DNA of 35,384 nt from Candidatus Merdisoma merdipullorum. Lineage in GTDB: Bacteria; Bacillota; Clostridia; Lachnospirales; Lachnospiraceae. The position numbers were made by a program, and so were the translations under genes. This document shows, piece after piece, positions 25,010 to 32,520 of the stretch; position 1 is the stretch's first letter; each line of letters opens with the position of its first letter. Below the pieces are notes generated by a model. The model did no database searches, was not told the origin of the DNA, and worked only from the letters and a program-made list of their open reading frames with translations. The DNA lies in NCBI GenBank assembly GCA_018715645.1, contig DVLE01000041.1, positions 1 through 35,384 on the forward strand, written 5' to 3'.

Positions 25010-25482
25010 GCCGGTATTTCCCGCTGTTCGTTGATCTGGAAGGAAAAAAGATTACTGTGGTGGGAGGCGGAGCCATAGCCACCCGCAGAATCCGGGCGCT
25101 TCTGGAATTTGGGGCGCGGATCACGGTGATCGCGCCGAAGGTTACGGAGGAGCTTGGCCGGTTTGCCAAAGAAGACCGGCTTGTATGGCGGCAGGCGGCT
25201 TTTCATCCGGATGATCCGGGAGCTTTTGCGGACGCCTTCCTTGTACTGGCCGCCACCGACCAGAAGGAAGTAAACCTGGCAGTCTGGCAGAAGTGCAGGG
25301 AGCTTCATATTCCGGTTAATCTGGCGGATGACAGGGAAAAATGTGATTTTTATTTTCCGGGGATTGCCACGGGCGGCGGAATCGTAGCCGGGATTACGGC
25401 GGAAGGAAAGGATCACAGGCTTGCGAGGGAAGCGACGGAGCAGGTGAGAGAACTGCTGGCGCATAGAGAGAAAGAGAGGTAG
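25006..25482 (+). CDS. Precorrin-2 dehydrogenase (SirC/CysG N-terminal type)
   Basis: A 158-residue stand-alone NAD-dependent dehydrogenase. It oxidises precorrin-2 to sirohydrochlorin on the way to siroheme or cobalamin. The N-terminal Rossmann motif is VVGGGAIATRRIRALLE (residues 20-36), after YFPLFVDLEGKK. ATDQKEVN and NLADDREKCDFYFPGI follow, both typical of the family. It has the dehydrogenase domain and a short tail but no methyltransferase domain, and at this length the dimerisation/chelatase part is minimal. ATG 25006 overlaps the deacylase stop (ATGA). An in-frame ATG at 24994 is an alternative. It leads into hemB and hemL. Confidence 0.9.
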   Translation: MSRYFPLFVDLEGKKITVVGGGAIATRRIRALLEFGARITVIAPKVTEELGRFAKEDRLVWRQAAFHPDDPGAFADAFLVLAATDQKEVNLAVWQKCRELHIPVNLADDREKCDFYFPGIATGGGIVAGITAEGKDHRLAREATEQVRELLAHREKER

Positions 25483-25493
25483 AAGAAGTCGTT

Positions 25494-26477
25494 ATGGATA
25501 TGAGTATCAGGCCCAGGCGTTTAAGGAAGGGCGCTTGCTTGCGGAAGATGGTGAGGGAGACACGAATGGACAAGAGCTCTCTGATTTATCCCTTATTTGT
25601 AAAGGAAGGAGAGGGAATTCGGGAGGAGATACCGACGATGCCCGGACAGTACCGCTACAGTATCGACCAGCTTCCTTATGCTCTGGAAGAAGTATTGAAA
25701 GCGGGCGTAGGCAGCGTGATGTTTTTTGGAATCCCGGATCATAAGGATGCCTGCGGCAGCGGCGCCTATGCGGAGGATGGAATCGTTCAGAAAGCTTTCC
25801 GGGAGGCAAAACGGCAGTTCCCGGAGCTCTATTGCATCGGGGATGTCTGCATGTGCGAATACACCTCCCATGGTCACTGCGGAATTTTAAACGGCGAGTA
25901 TGTGGACAATGACAAGACGCTGGAATATCTTGCAAAGATTGCCCTGTCCCAGGTACAGGCCGGCGCCGATATGGTAGCTCCTTCCGATATGATGGATGGC
26001 CGCGTGGCTGCCATTCGGTCCATGCTGGATGAAAATGGCTACCTGGAGACTCCGATCATGTCCTATGCGGTCAAATATGCTTCCGCCTTCTACGGTCCCT
26101 TCCGGGATGCGGCCGGCAGCGCTCCGGCTTTCGGGGATCGCAAAGCATATCAGATGGATTACCATAATCGGCGGGAAGCTGTCAAGGAGGCCTTGCTGGA
26201 CGTGGAGGAAGGAGCCGACATTATCATGGTAAAGCCGGCTATGAGCTACTTGGATGTGGTGTCTGAGGTCAAGGAAACTACGGTCCTTCCGGTGGCGGCC
26301 TACAGTGTCAGCGGCGAGTATGCCATGATTAAGGCTGCTGGTTCTCTGGGTTATGTGGACGAGGCTTCGATTATCTGCGAGACGGCGGTCAGCGCGTACC
26401 GCGCGGGCGTGGATCTGTACCTGACTTATTTTGCAAAAGAACTTGCCGGCTTTATGGACGAAGGGAGAATCGGATAA
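25494..26477 (+). CDS. hemB: Porphobilinogen synthase
   Basis: A 327-residue delta-aminolevulinic acid dehydratase, which condenses two ALA molecules to porphobilinogen. The Zn-binding cysteines C119, C121 and C129 are in DVCMCEYTSHGHCG, so this is the zinc-dependent form. The active-site lysines are K194 (SYAVKYASAFYGPFRDA) and K247 (MVKPAMSYLD). The N-terminus RPRRLRKGACLRKMVRET is typical. A second ATG two codons in is an alternative start. It shares a base with the next start codon and is 11 nt after the dehydrogenase. Confidence 0.97.
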   Translation: MDMSIRPRRLRKGACLRKMVRETRMDKSSLIYPLFVKEGEGIREEIPTMPGQYRYSIDQLPYALEEVLKAGVGSVMFFGIPDHKDACGSGAYAEDGIVQKAFREAKRQFPELYCIGDVCMCEYTSHGHCGILNGEYVDNDKTLEYLAKIALSQVQAGADMVAPSDMMDGRVAAIRSMLDENGYLETPIMSYAVKYASAFYGPFRDAAGSAPAFGDRKAYQMDYHNRREAVKEALLDVEEGADIIMVKPAMSYLDVVSEVKETTVLPVAAYSVSGEYAMIKAAGSLGYVDEASIICETAVSAYRAGVDLYLTYFAKELAGFMDEGRIG

Positions 26478-27763
26478 TGACGAGATCGGAAATGCTTTTT
26501 TCGGAGGCGGTACGCTATATACCGGGAGGCGTAAACTCACCGGTGCGGGCCTTTGGCTCCGTGGGAGAGACGCCGCGTTTTATCGCTTCGGCAAAGGGAG
26601 CTTATCTGACGGATGTGGACGGAAATAAATATCTGGATTTTGTAGGTTCCTGGGGACCTATGATCCTGGGACATAATCATCCCGTGGTGCTGGAAGCGGT
26701 GCTGGAAGCCTGCAGGGAGGGCTTAAGCTTCGGGGCGGCTACGGAGCGGGAAGTAGAGATGGCAGAGCTGATCTGCAGTCTCGTTCCCTCCATTGAGATG
26801 GTACGCATGGTGAACTCAGGAACTGAAGCAGTAATGAGTGCAGTCCGTGCGGCCAGAGGATTCACGGGACGCAGCAAGATCGTAAAGTTTGCGGGCTGTT
26901 ATCACGGACACAGCGACGCCATGCTTGTGAAGGCCGGTTCCGGTGTCATGACGGCGGGTATCCCTGACAGCGCCGGCGTGCCGGAGGGATGCACTCAGGA
27001 TACTCTCACGGCTGTTTACAATGATCTGGACAGTGTGAAAGAATTGTTCACTGCTTTTGGGACGGAGATCGCCGCCGTGATTGTAGAGCCTGTAGCCGCC
27101 AACATGGGCGTGGTTCTTCCCCAAAAAAGCTTTCTGTCCGGACTTCGAAGACTCTGCGACGAGTATGGCAGCCTTCTGATTTTTGACGAAGTTATCACAG
27201 GTTTTCGGCTGAGCCTGTCCGGCGCTCAGGGATATTTTGGAATAGATCCGGATCTTACTACCTTTGGAAAGATCATCGGAGGCGGTATGCCGGTAGGAGC
27301 GTACGGCGGAAAAAAAGATGTCATGGAGCTCATCGCGCCAAGTGGTCCGGTCTACCAGGCAGGTACCTTAAGCGGCAATCCGGTGGCTATGGCGGCGGGG
27401 CTTGCTCAGCTTAAACTTTTACGGGATACACCGGATTTCTATGACGAACTGAACCGGAAAAGCGACCGATTCTTTGAAAAAATCAAGGAAGTGGTTCAGC
27501 AGGCAGGGAAGCCCTGGCAGGTGAATCACATAGGTTCTCTTGGCTGTGTTTTCTTTACGGACAGCAGGGTGTCCAATTACGCCGAGGCAAAGACCTCGGA
27601 TACGGAAGCGTTTTCCAGGTATTTTTCTTTTATGCTGCAGCACGGAGTTTATCTTGCGCCTTCCCAGTTTGAAGCTATGTTTCTGTCATCCGCGATGACG
27701 GAGGAGGAACTGGAAGGTGTACTGGATATATGGAAAGCATATCTGAATCAGAGTCTGAGTTAA
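26477..27763 (+). CDS. hemL: Glutamate-1-semialdehyde 2,1-aminomutase
   Basis: A 428-residue PLP enzyme, the usual length, converting glutamate-1-semialdehyde to ALA in the C5 pathway. The Schiff-base lysine is K265 in TFGKIIGGGMPVGAYGG. The opening SEMLFSEAVRYIPGGVNSPVRAF is diagnostic in pattern. MVNSGTEAVMSAVRAAR and FDEVITGFR bind the cofactor. TAATG overlaps the hemB stop by one base. Presence of hemL shows ALA is made from glutamyl-tRNA, but the glutamyl-tRNA reductase gene (hemA) is not in the window. Confidence 0.97.
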   Translation: MTRSEMLFSEAVRYIPGGVNSPVRAFGSVGETPRFIASAKGAYLTDVDGNKYLDFVGSWGPMILGHNHPVVLEAVLEACREGLSFGAATEREVEMAELICSLVPSIEMVRMVNSGTEAVMSAVRAARGFTGRSKIVKFAGCYHGHSDAMLVKAGSGVMTAGIPDSAGVPEGCTQDTLTAVYNDLDSVKELFTAFGTEIAAVIVEPVAANMGVVLPQKSFLSGLRRLCDEYGSLLIFDEVITGFRLSLSGAQGYFGIDPDLTTFGKIIGGGMPVGAYGGKKDVMELIAPSGPVYQAGTLSGNPVAMAAGLAQLKLLRDTPDFYDELNRKSDRFFEKIKEVVQQAGKPWQVNHIGSLGCVFFTDSRVSNYAEAKTSDTEAFSRYFSFMLQHGVYLAPSQFEAMFLSSAMTEEELEGVLDIWKAYLNQSLS

Positions 27764-27775
27764 AAGGAGAACAGT

Positions 27776-28837
27776 ATGGACAAGAAAAAGTATGTAGCTT
27801 ATGTAGGAACCTATACTCATGGAAGCAGCGTAGGTATCCACCTTTTTGACCTGGATGTGGAAAATGGAACCATGACGGAGCGAAAGGTGATTCCAATCAA
27901 CAATCCTTCCTACATCAAAATGTCCCATAACGGAAGGTTCCTGTATTCGATAGCGGACGAGGGGGTACGTTCCTTTACCGTACTTCCGGATGGAGACTTG
28001 GAGCCGTTAAACTGTGCAAGCATAGAGGGGATGCGGGGCTGTTATCTGTCCACGGACAAGGAGGATCATTATCTTTTCGTGGCGGGCTGGCATGATGGAA
28101 AAGTAACAGTGATGCGTCTTAACGAAGACGGCACTGTGGGAAGAATGACGGATGAGGTGTTTCACAAGGGACTGGGCAGCGTGGCTGAGCGAAATTTTCG
28201 CCCTCATGTGAACTGCGTCAATCTGACGCCGGATGGAAAGTATCTCTGCGCCGTGGATCTTGGTACGGATCAGATTAAAATCTACAAATTCGATCCGAGA
28301 TCCGGCAAGATTGCCCTCTTTGATCTGCTGTTCTGTGAACTGGAGTCGGCGCCGCGGATTATCAAATTCAGCCGTGATGGACGTTATGCCTATGTGATAA
28401 GTGAGCTGAAGAATTATATTACGGTGTATCGCTATGATGGAAGCGGGAAGAATCCTTCTTTTGAATTGATTCAGAAGGTTCCTACGCTGAACGACTACCA
28501 TTCCTCCACCAGCGCGGCCTGCGCCCTGCGTTTTTCAAGAGATGGCTCCAAGGTGCTGTGTACCAATGCGGGTGACAATACGGCAGGACTGTTCCATGTA
28601 GATCTGGACACGGGACTCCTGGAGAAGATCTGCATCCTTCCGGTCAGCGGGGATTATCCGAAAGCAATAGACTTTTTTCCGGATAACAGACATATCATGT
28701 CGCTGAATCATGAGAGCAATACGATCACCATCTTTGAAGTTCATTATGATAAGAAATATTTTACGATGAAGGGCCGGCCGATTCCCATTGAAACGCCTAA
28801 CTGTATCCTTGTTTCCGAGGTGCATGGACAGCACTGA
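27776..28837 (+). CDS. Lactonase family beta-propeller protein (6-phosphogluconolactonase-like)
   Basis: A 353-residue seven-bladed beta-propeller of the YbhE/Pgl lactonase family. Diagnostic points are YVGTYTHG at the start, RPHVNCVNLTPDGKYLCAVDLGTDQI (split across about 141-167) and ESAPRIIKFSRDGRYAYVISEL (about 190-212). The repeated S/T-x-DGR/K-YxY blade signature is also visible. Members hydrolyse 6-phosphogluconolactone or other lactones; the exact substrate is uncertain. No glucose-6-phosphate dehydrogenase gene is near. GGAGAACAGT precedes the ATG, 12 nt after hemL, so it may be read through from the hem genes. Confidence 0.9.
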   Translation: MDKKKYVAYVGTYTHGSSVGIHLFDLDVENGTMTERKVIPINNPSYIKMSHNGRFLYSIADEGVRSFTVLPDGDLEPLNCASIEGMRGCYLSTDKEDHYLFVAGWHDGKVTVMRLNEDGTVGRMTDEVFHKGLGSVAERNFRPHVNCVNLTPDGKYLCAVDLGTDQIKIYKFDPRSGKIALFDLLFCELESAPRIIKFSRDGRYAYVISELKNYITVYRYDGSGKNPSFELIQKVPTLNDYHSSTSAACALRFSRDGSKVLCTNAGDNTAGLFHVDLDTGLLEKICILPVSGDYPKAIDFFPDNRHIMSLNHESNTITIFEVHYDKKYFTMKGRPIPIETPNCILVSEVHGQH

Positions 28838-28840
28838 AAT

Positions 28841-28868
28841 TTTGTACCAATAAAAGTACAAACTTTTT
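28841..28868 (+). terminator. Weak intrinsic terminator after the lactonase gene
   Basis: TTTGTAC (28841-28847) pairs with GTACAAA (28856-28862) around an 8-nt loop, followed by CTTTTT. The stem is short and low in GC. Confidence 0.5.
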
Positions 28869-28869
28869 A

Positions 28870-28925
28870 GGGACAGGACTTGAAAAACCGGAAGAAAGCA
28901 CATAAAATGTAAGTAGCACCGTCCC
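28870..28925. repeat. REP-like palindromic element (possible)
   Basis: GGGACAGG (28870-28877) faces CCGTCCC (28919-28925) with one bulged base. These GGGAC...GTCCC ends resemble small palindromic repeats recalled from Firmicutes. Only one copy is in this window. Confidence 0.35.
28880..28908 (+). promoter_or_regulatory. Promoter of pduL-ackA
   Basis: TTGAAA (28880-28885), 17-bp spacer and TAAAAT (28903-28908). It lies inside the REP-like palindrome. The leader is about 100 nt and contains GGGCGTTCCCGCAGGGAA, which can form a small hairpin. Confidence 0.6.
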
Positions 28926-29012
28926 CAAAGCTGACGGGTATGTGGGCGTTCCCGCAGGGAAGGGGAATCGGATTTGTGAAAATGCACTACAAACAGAAAA
29001 GGAGAATGTATC

Positions 29013-29579
29013 ATGAAATTCATCGTTGAAACATCTGCACGCCACGTACATGTAACGCAGGAGGATCTGGAAACCCTGTTCGGAAAAGGGTATGAGCTGA
29101 CCAAGAAAAAGGATCTGTCTCAGCCGGGACAGTTCGCCTGCAATGAGAAGGTAAAGATCGTAGGTTCCAAGAAGGAAATGATGGCTTCTATCCTTGGACC
29201 GGTACGTCCGGAGACACAGATTGAGCTTTCTCTGACAGATGCCCGTTCTATCGGCGTAGTGGCTCCGATCCGCGAGTCCGGCGATGTGGCAGGCAGCGGC
29301 GCATGTAAGCTGGTAGGACCTGCAGGAGAGGTAGAGCTGAAAGAGGGTGTGATTGCCGCAAAGCGTCATATCCATGCAACTCCCGAAGATGCAGAGAAGA
29401 TGGGCGTAAAGGATAAGGATATTGTATCCGTAAAGATCGACACGGACGGAAGAAGTCTGATCTTTGGCGACGTAGTAGTACGCGTAAGCCCGAAATATGC
29501 TCTGGCGATGCACATTGATACGGATGAGTCCAATGCTGCAGGCTGCGCAGGAGAGGTATACGGCGAGATCGTAAAATAG
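29013..29579 (+). CDS. pduL: PduL-type phosphotransacylase
   Basis: A 188-residue PduL (two PF06130-type beta-barrel halves). It exchanges acyl-CoA and acyl phosphate, here most likely acetyl-CoA to acetyl phosphate. Zn ligands are visible in ARHVH (H11, H13) and KRHIH (H119, H121). LGPVRPETQIELSLTDAR is also typical. The protein begins directly at the catalytic domain, so it lacks the N-terminal targeting helix of microcompartment PduL and should be cytosolic. AAAGGAG lies upstream of the ATG. ackA follows by 37 nt, so this enzyme takes the place of a Pta in acetate formation. Confidence 0.94.
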   Translation: MKFIVETSARHVHVTQEDLETLFGKGYELTKKKDLSQPGQFACNEKVKIVGSKKEMMASILGPVRPETQIELSLTDARSIGVVAPIRESGDVAGSGACKLVGPAGEVELKEGVIAAKRHIHATPEDAEKMGVKDKDIVSVKIDTDGRSLIFGDVVVRVSPKYALAMHIDTDESNAAGCAGEVYGEIVK

Positions 29580-29616
29580 TCGTGAAAGAGAATATAGAGA
29601 AAGGGAATACATAACT

Positions 29617-30810
29617 ATGAAAATTTTAGTATTGAACTGCGGAAGTTCTTCTCTGAAATATCAGCTTATTGATATGGATAATGAGTCTGTTATGGCAAAG
29701 GGACTCTGTGAGAGAATTGGAATCGAAGGCTCCAAGCTGACCCACAAGGCGAACGGCAAGGAACTGGTAGTAGAGGAAGCAATGCCGAAGCATACAGAGG
29801 CGATTTCTCTGGTTATGAAGGCTCTGGTAGATCCGGAGTATGGCGTAATCAAGGATACCAGCGAGATTTCTGCAGTCGGACATCGTGTGCTGCACGGCGG
29901 GATCAAGTTTACAGAGTCCATCAAGGTAAATGAGGATGTAAAGGCTACCATTCGTGAGTGCTTTGATCTGGGACCGCTTCACAATCCGGCGAACCTGATG
30001 GGTATCGAGGCATGTGAGGAGGCTATGCCGGGCGTTCCCAACGTAGCTGTGTTTGACACTACCTTTGGTATGGCTATGCCGGAGAAGGCATATCTCTATG
30101 CGATTCCGCATGAGTATTACGAGAAATACAGCATCCGTCGTTACGGCTTCCATGGCACGAGCCATATGTTCGTATCCGGCGAAGCGATCAAGTTCGCAGG
30201 ACTTGATCCGGAGAAGGGCAGAGTGATCGTATGCCATCTTGGAAACGGTGCGAGCATTTCCGCATCTATCGGCGGCAAGTGCGTGGATACTTCCATGGGA
30301 CTTACCCCATTGGAAGGACTGATCATGGGAACGAGAAGCGGAGATCTGGATCCGGCTATCCTGCAGTACATCTGCAATAAAGAAGGCAAAGACATCAATG
30401 AAATGCTGAATATCCTGAATAAGAAGTCCGGTATTCTCGGTATGAGCGGCGGAGTTTCCAGCGACTTCCGCGACGTGGAAAAGGCAGCAGAGGATGGAAA
30501 TCATCTGGCAGAAGTGGCTCTGGAAGCTTTTGTATATCGTGTGGCAAAGTATATCGGAGCTTATACGGCAGCTATGAACGGTGTGGACGCCATCGCGTTT
30601 ACTGCAGGAGTAGGTGAGAATGATAAGATCAGACGGAAAGCTATCTGTGATTATCTGGGCTACCTGGGCGTGGAGATCGATGATGAGGCTAACGACTGTC
30701 GTGGACAGCTTCGCATGATTTCTACTCCGAACTCCAAGGTGAAGGTTATGATTCTTCCCACCAACGAGGAGCTGGCTATCGCTCGCGAAACCCTGCGTCT
30801 TGTGCAGTAA
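29617..30810 (+). CDS. ackA: Acetate kinase
   Basis: A 397-residue acetate kinase, the usual length, making ATP from acetyl phosphate. It opens with MKILVLNCGSSSLKYQL, the phosphate-binding start of the family. Further motifs are GHRVLHGG (about 89-96), FDTTFGMAMP, the catalytic RRYGFHGTSH (about 173-182), and HLGNGASISA. TAGVGENDKIRR near the end is also typical. AGAAAGGGA precedes the ATG. With pduL it forms a two-gene substrate-level phosphorylation unit. Confidence 0.97.
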   Translation: MKILVLNCGSSSLKYQLIDMDNESVMAKGLCERIGIEGSKLTHKANGKELVVEEAMPKHTEAISLVMKALVDPEYGVIKDTSEISAVGHRVLHGGIKFTESIKVNEDVKATIRECFDLGPLHNPANLMGIEACEEAMPGVPNVAVFDTTFGMAMPEKAYLYAIPHEYYEKYSIRRYGFHGTSHMFVSGEAIKFAGLDPEKGRVIVCHLGNGASISASIGGKCVDTSMGLTPLEGLIMGTRSGDLDPAILQYICNKEGKDINEMLNILNKKSGILGMSGGVSSDFRDVEKAAEDGNHLAEVALEAFVYRVAKYIGAYTAAMNGVDAIAFTAGVGENDKIRRKAICDYLGYLGVEIDDEANDCRGQLRMISTPNSKVKVMILPTNEELAIARETLRLVQ

Positions 30811-30813
30811 AAG

Positions 30814-30840
30814 TTACTATTCACATGGTAAATATTTTTT
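30814..30840 (+). terminator. Weak terminator after ackA
   Basis: TTACTA (30814-30819) pairs with TGGTAA (30826-30831) including one G-U, then ATATTTTTT. The stem is weak but the T-run is good. Confidence 0.35.
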
Positions 30841-30842
30841 GC

Positions 30843-30871
30843 TTGACAAACTTCTTTTCAGTGGGTATAAT
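30843..30871 (+). promoter_or_regulatory. Strong promoter of yceD-rpmF
   Basis: Perfect TTGACA (30843-30848), 17-bp spacer and perfect TATAAT (30866-30871). This is the only promoter of the window matching the SigA consensus at all 12 positions. The leader is only about 20 nt. Confidence 0.85.
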
Positions 30872-30897
30872 AGCCTAGTGTGCATTGGGAGAGAACT

Positions 30898-31419
30898 ATG
30901 CTGATCAATCTGACAGATGTTTTGTCCTGTGATGAAAAGGTGGTAAAGAGGACAGTGGAGACAGAGCTTAAGTCTTTTGATTCAGACTTAGGGCATTTCC
31001 CCCTGTCGGAGGATGAACCGCTGGAGCTTGTGCTTACGAATCTCGGCAACGATAAGCTGTTGATTGAAGGAAGCGTGAAGCTGACGGCGCGGATTCCCTG
31101 TGACCGCTGCCTGACTGAAGTGGAGACGCCCATGTCCCTCTCGTTTTCCAGAGAGGTGGACATGAAGCAGTCTGCGGAAGCCAGAATCGATGATCTGGAC
31201 GAAACCAATTTTATCATTGGGTACAACCTGGACACAGAAAAGCTTGTGTACGGCGAGCTGTTGGTCAACTGGCCCATGAAGACGCTGTGCAGAGAAGATT
31301 GCAGAGGAATCTGCAAGAAGTGCGGCAGGAATCTGAACGAAGGAACCTGCGACTGTGATACAGTGGAGTTGGATCCGAGAATGGCGGTCATAGCCGAGAT
31401 ATTTAAGAACAGTAATTAG
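30898..31419 (+). CDS. YceD family protein (DUF177)
   Basis: A 173-residue YceD/DUF177 protein, commonly encoded just before rpmF; the plant relative takes part in 23S rRNA accumulation. The core is GSVKLTARIPCDRCLTE (about 57-73) and the C-terminal CREDCRGICKKCGRNLN, with CxxxC and CxxC pairs that could bind zinc. The open frame reaches GTG 30880, but ATG 30898 follows GGGAGAG at the right distance. The partner rpmF starts 14 nt after its stop, as in most bacteria. Confidence 0.92.
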   Translation: MLINLTDVLSCDEKVVKRTVETELKSFDSDLGHFPLSEDEPLELVLTNLGNDKLLIEGSVKLTARIPCDRCLTEVETPMSLSFSREVDMKQSAEARIDDLDETNFIIGYNLDTEKLVYGELLVNWPMKTLCREDCRGICKKCGRNLNEGTCDCDTVELDPRMAVIAEIFKNSN

Positions 31420-31433
31420 AGGAGGTGTAACCT

Positions 31434-31613
31434 GTGTCTATTTGTCCTAAGAATAAATCTTCCAAAGGAAGACGAGATAAGAGACGTGCAAACTGGAAGA
31501 TGAGCACGATGAATCTGGTAAAGTGCAGCAAGTGCGGCGCTCTGATGATGCCTCATAGAGTTTGCAAGTCCTGCGGAAGCTACAATAAGAAAGAGATTAT
31601 TTCCATGGACTAA
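31434..31613 (+). CDS. rpmF: 50S ribosomal protein L32
   Basis: A 59-residue bL32, read from a GTG start at 31434 with AGAGGAGGTG upstream. The protein begins MSICPKNKSSKGRRDKRRAN, and the core continues with WKMSTMNLVKCSKCGA and HRVCKSCGSY. The two pairs CSKC and CKSC form the zinc ribbon of the C+ form of L32. It is short and starts with GTG, so a naive ATG scan misses it. A strong terminator follows. Confidence 0.96.
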   Translation: MSICPKNKSSKGRRDKRRANWKMSTMNLVKCSKCGALMMPHRVCKSCGSYNKKEIISMD

Positions 31614-31632
31614 GTTTGGAAAGTAAGATTCA

Positions 31633-31667
31633 GACAGGGATCTGCAAAGAGCAGATCCCTGTCTTTG
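31633..31667 (+). terminator. Intrinsic terminator after rpmF
   Basis: A perfect 13-bp stem (31633-31645 with 31651-31663) around AAAGA, followed by TTTGCT. Confidence 0.85.
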
Positions 31668-31714
31668 CTATGTAAAAAATCTGTTTTTCTGTTCACAAAA
31701 GGAACATATTTTCC

Positions 31715-31723
31715 TGTTATAAT
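31715..31723 (+). promoter_or_regulatory. Extended -10 promoter of the two-component operon
   Basis: TGT plus perfect TATAAT (31718-31723). TTCACA at 31692-31697 is 20 bp upstream, too far for an ordinary pair. The leader, about 115 nt, carries an AATTGACAAGGGCAT motif. Confidence 0.5.
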
Positions 31724-31730
31724 TATCCTT

Positions 31731-31745
31731 AATTGACAAGGGCAT
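31731..31745 (+). repeat. AATTGACAAGGGCAT motif, copy 3
   Basis: A 15-base exact match to the copies at 4523-4537 (minus) and 34417-34431. The downstream bases (ATTCGG) are loosely like the GCTCGC of the 34417 copy. Confidence 0.55.
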
Positions 31746-31843
31746 ATTCGGTCAGAGCAGGGCTGTTCCGGTGTCCTGCTGTGTTGCATGCCCCTGCAGA
31801 CTGAGGGGAAAGAATAAAAAAATGTGACAGGAGGAGATTGTTT

Positions 31844-32518
31844 ATGGATAAATTGAAAATTCTTGTGGTAGACGATGAGAGCAGAATGAGAAAACTGGTC
31901 AAAGATTTCCTCACAAAGCAAAATTTTGAGGTACTGGAGGCTGGAGATGGAGCAGAAGCCCTGGATGTGTTTTTTGGCACAGAAGGAATCGCCCTCGTCA
32001 TTCTGGATGTAATGATGCCTAAAATGGACGGCTGGCAGACCTGCCGCGAGATCCGGGCTTATTCCAAGGTTCCTATCATTATGCTGACAGCCAAGTCTGA
32101 TGAGAGGGACGAGCTTCAGGGCTTTGAACTGGGCGTGGACGAATATATATCAAAGCCTTTCAGTCCTAAGATTCTGGTGGCAAGAGTAGAAGCTATCCTG
32201 CGCCGGACCAGCGGCCGGGCCGAGGCCGAGGTGCTGAAGGCTGGAGGAATCGAGCTTGACAAAGCAGCTCATATTGTGACTTTGGATGGAAAAAATCTGG
32301 ATTTGAGTTTTAAGGAATTTGAACTTTTGGCCTATTTCATGGAGAACCAGGGTATCGCTCTGTCCAGGGAAAAGATCCTGAATAATGTTTGGAACTATGA
32401 CTATTTTGGAGATGCCAGGACCATTGACACTCACGTAAAGAAACTCCGGAGCAAATTGGGCGACAAGGGCGATATGATTAAGACAATCTGGGGAATGGGT
32501 TATAAATTTGAGGTGTAA
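31844..32518 (+). CDS. OmpR/PhoB-family response regulator
   Basis: A 224-residue two-domain regulator. The receiver domain (about 4-118) has acidic pocket D10-D11, phosphoacceptor D55 (LVILDVMMPKMDG), T82 (MLTAK) and K104 (YISKPF). The C-terminal winged helix (about 128-224) ends in RTIDTHVKKLRSKL and IWGMGYKFEV, typical of the OmpR type. ATG 31844 has AGGAGGAG 7 nt upstream. The partner kinase starts 2 nt after the stop. Input signal and targets are unknown. Confidence 0.96.
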   Translation: MDKLKILVVDDESRMRKLVKDFLTKQNFEVLEAGDGAEALDVFFGTEGIALVILDVMMPKMDGWQTCREIRAYSKVPIIMLTAKSDERDELQGFELGVDEYISKPFSPKILVARVEAILRRTSGRAEAEVLKAGGIELDKAAHIVTLDGKNLDLSFKEFELLAYFMENQGIALSREKILNNVWNYDYFGDARTIDTHVKKLRSKLGDKGDMIKTIWGMGYKFEV

Positions 32519-32520
32519 AT

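Noticed and set aside
31731-31760. Second promoter from the TTGACA in the repeat motif before the response regulator
   Set aside because: No -10 sequence lies 15-19 bp downstream.
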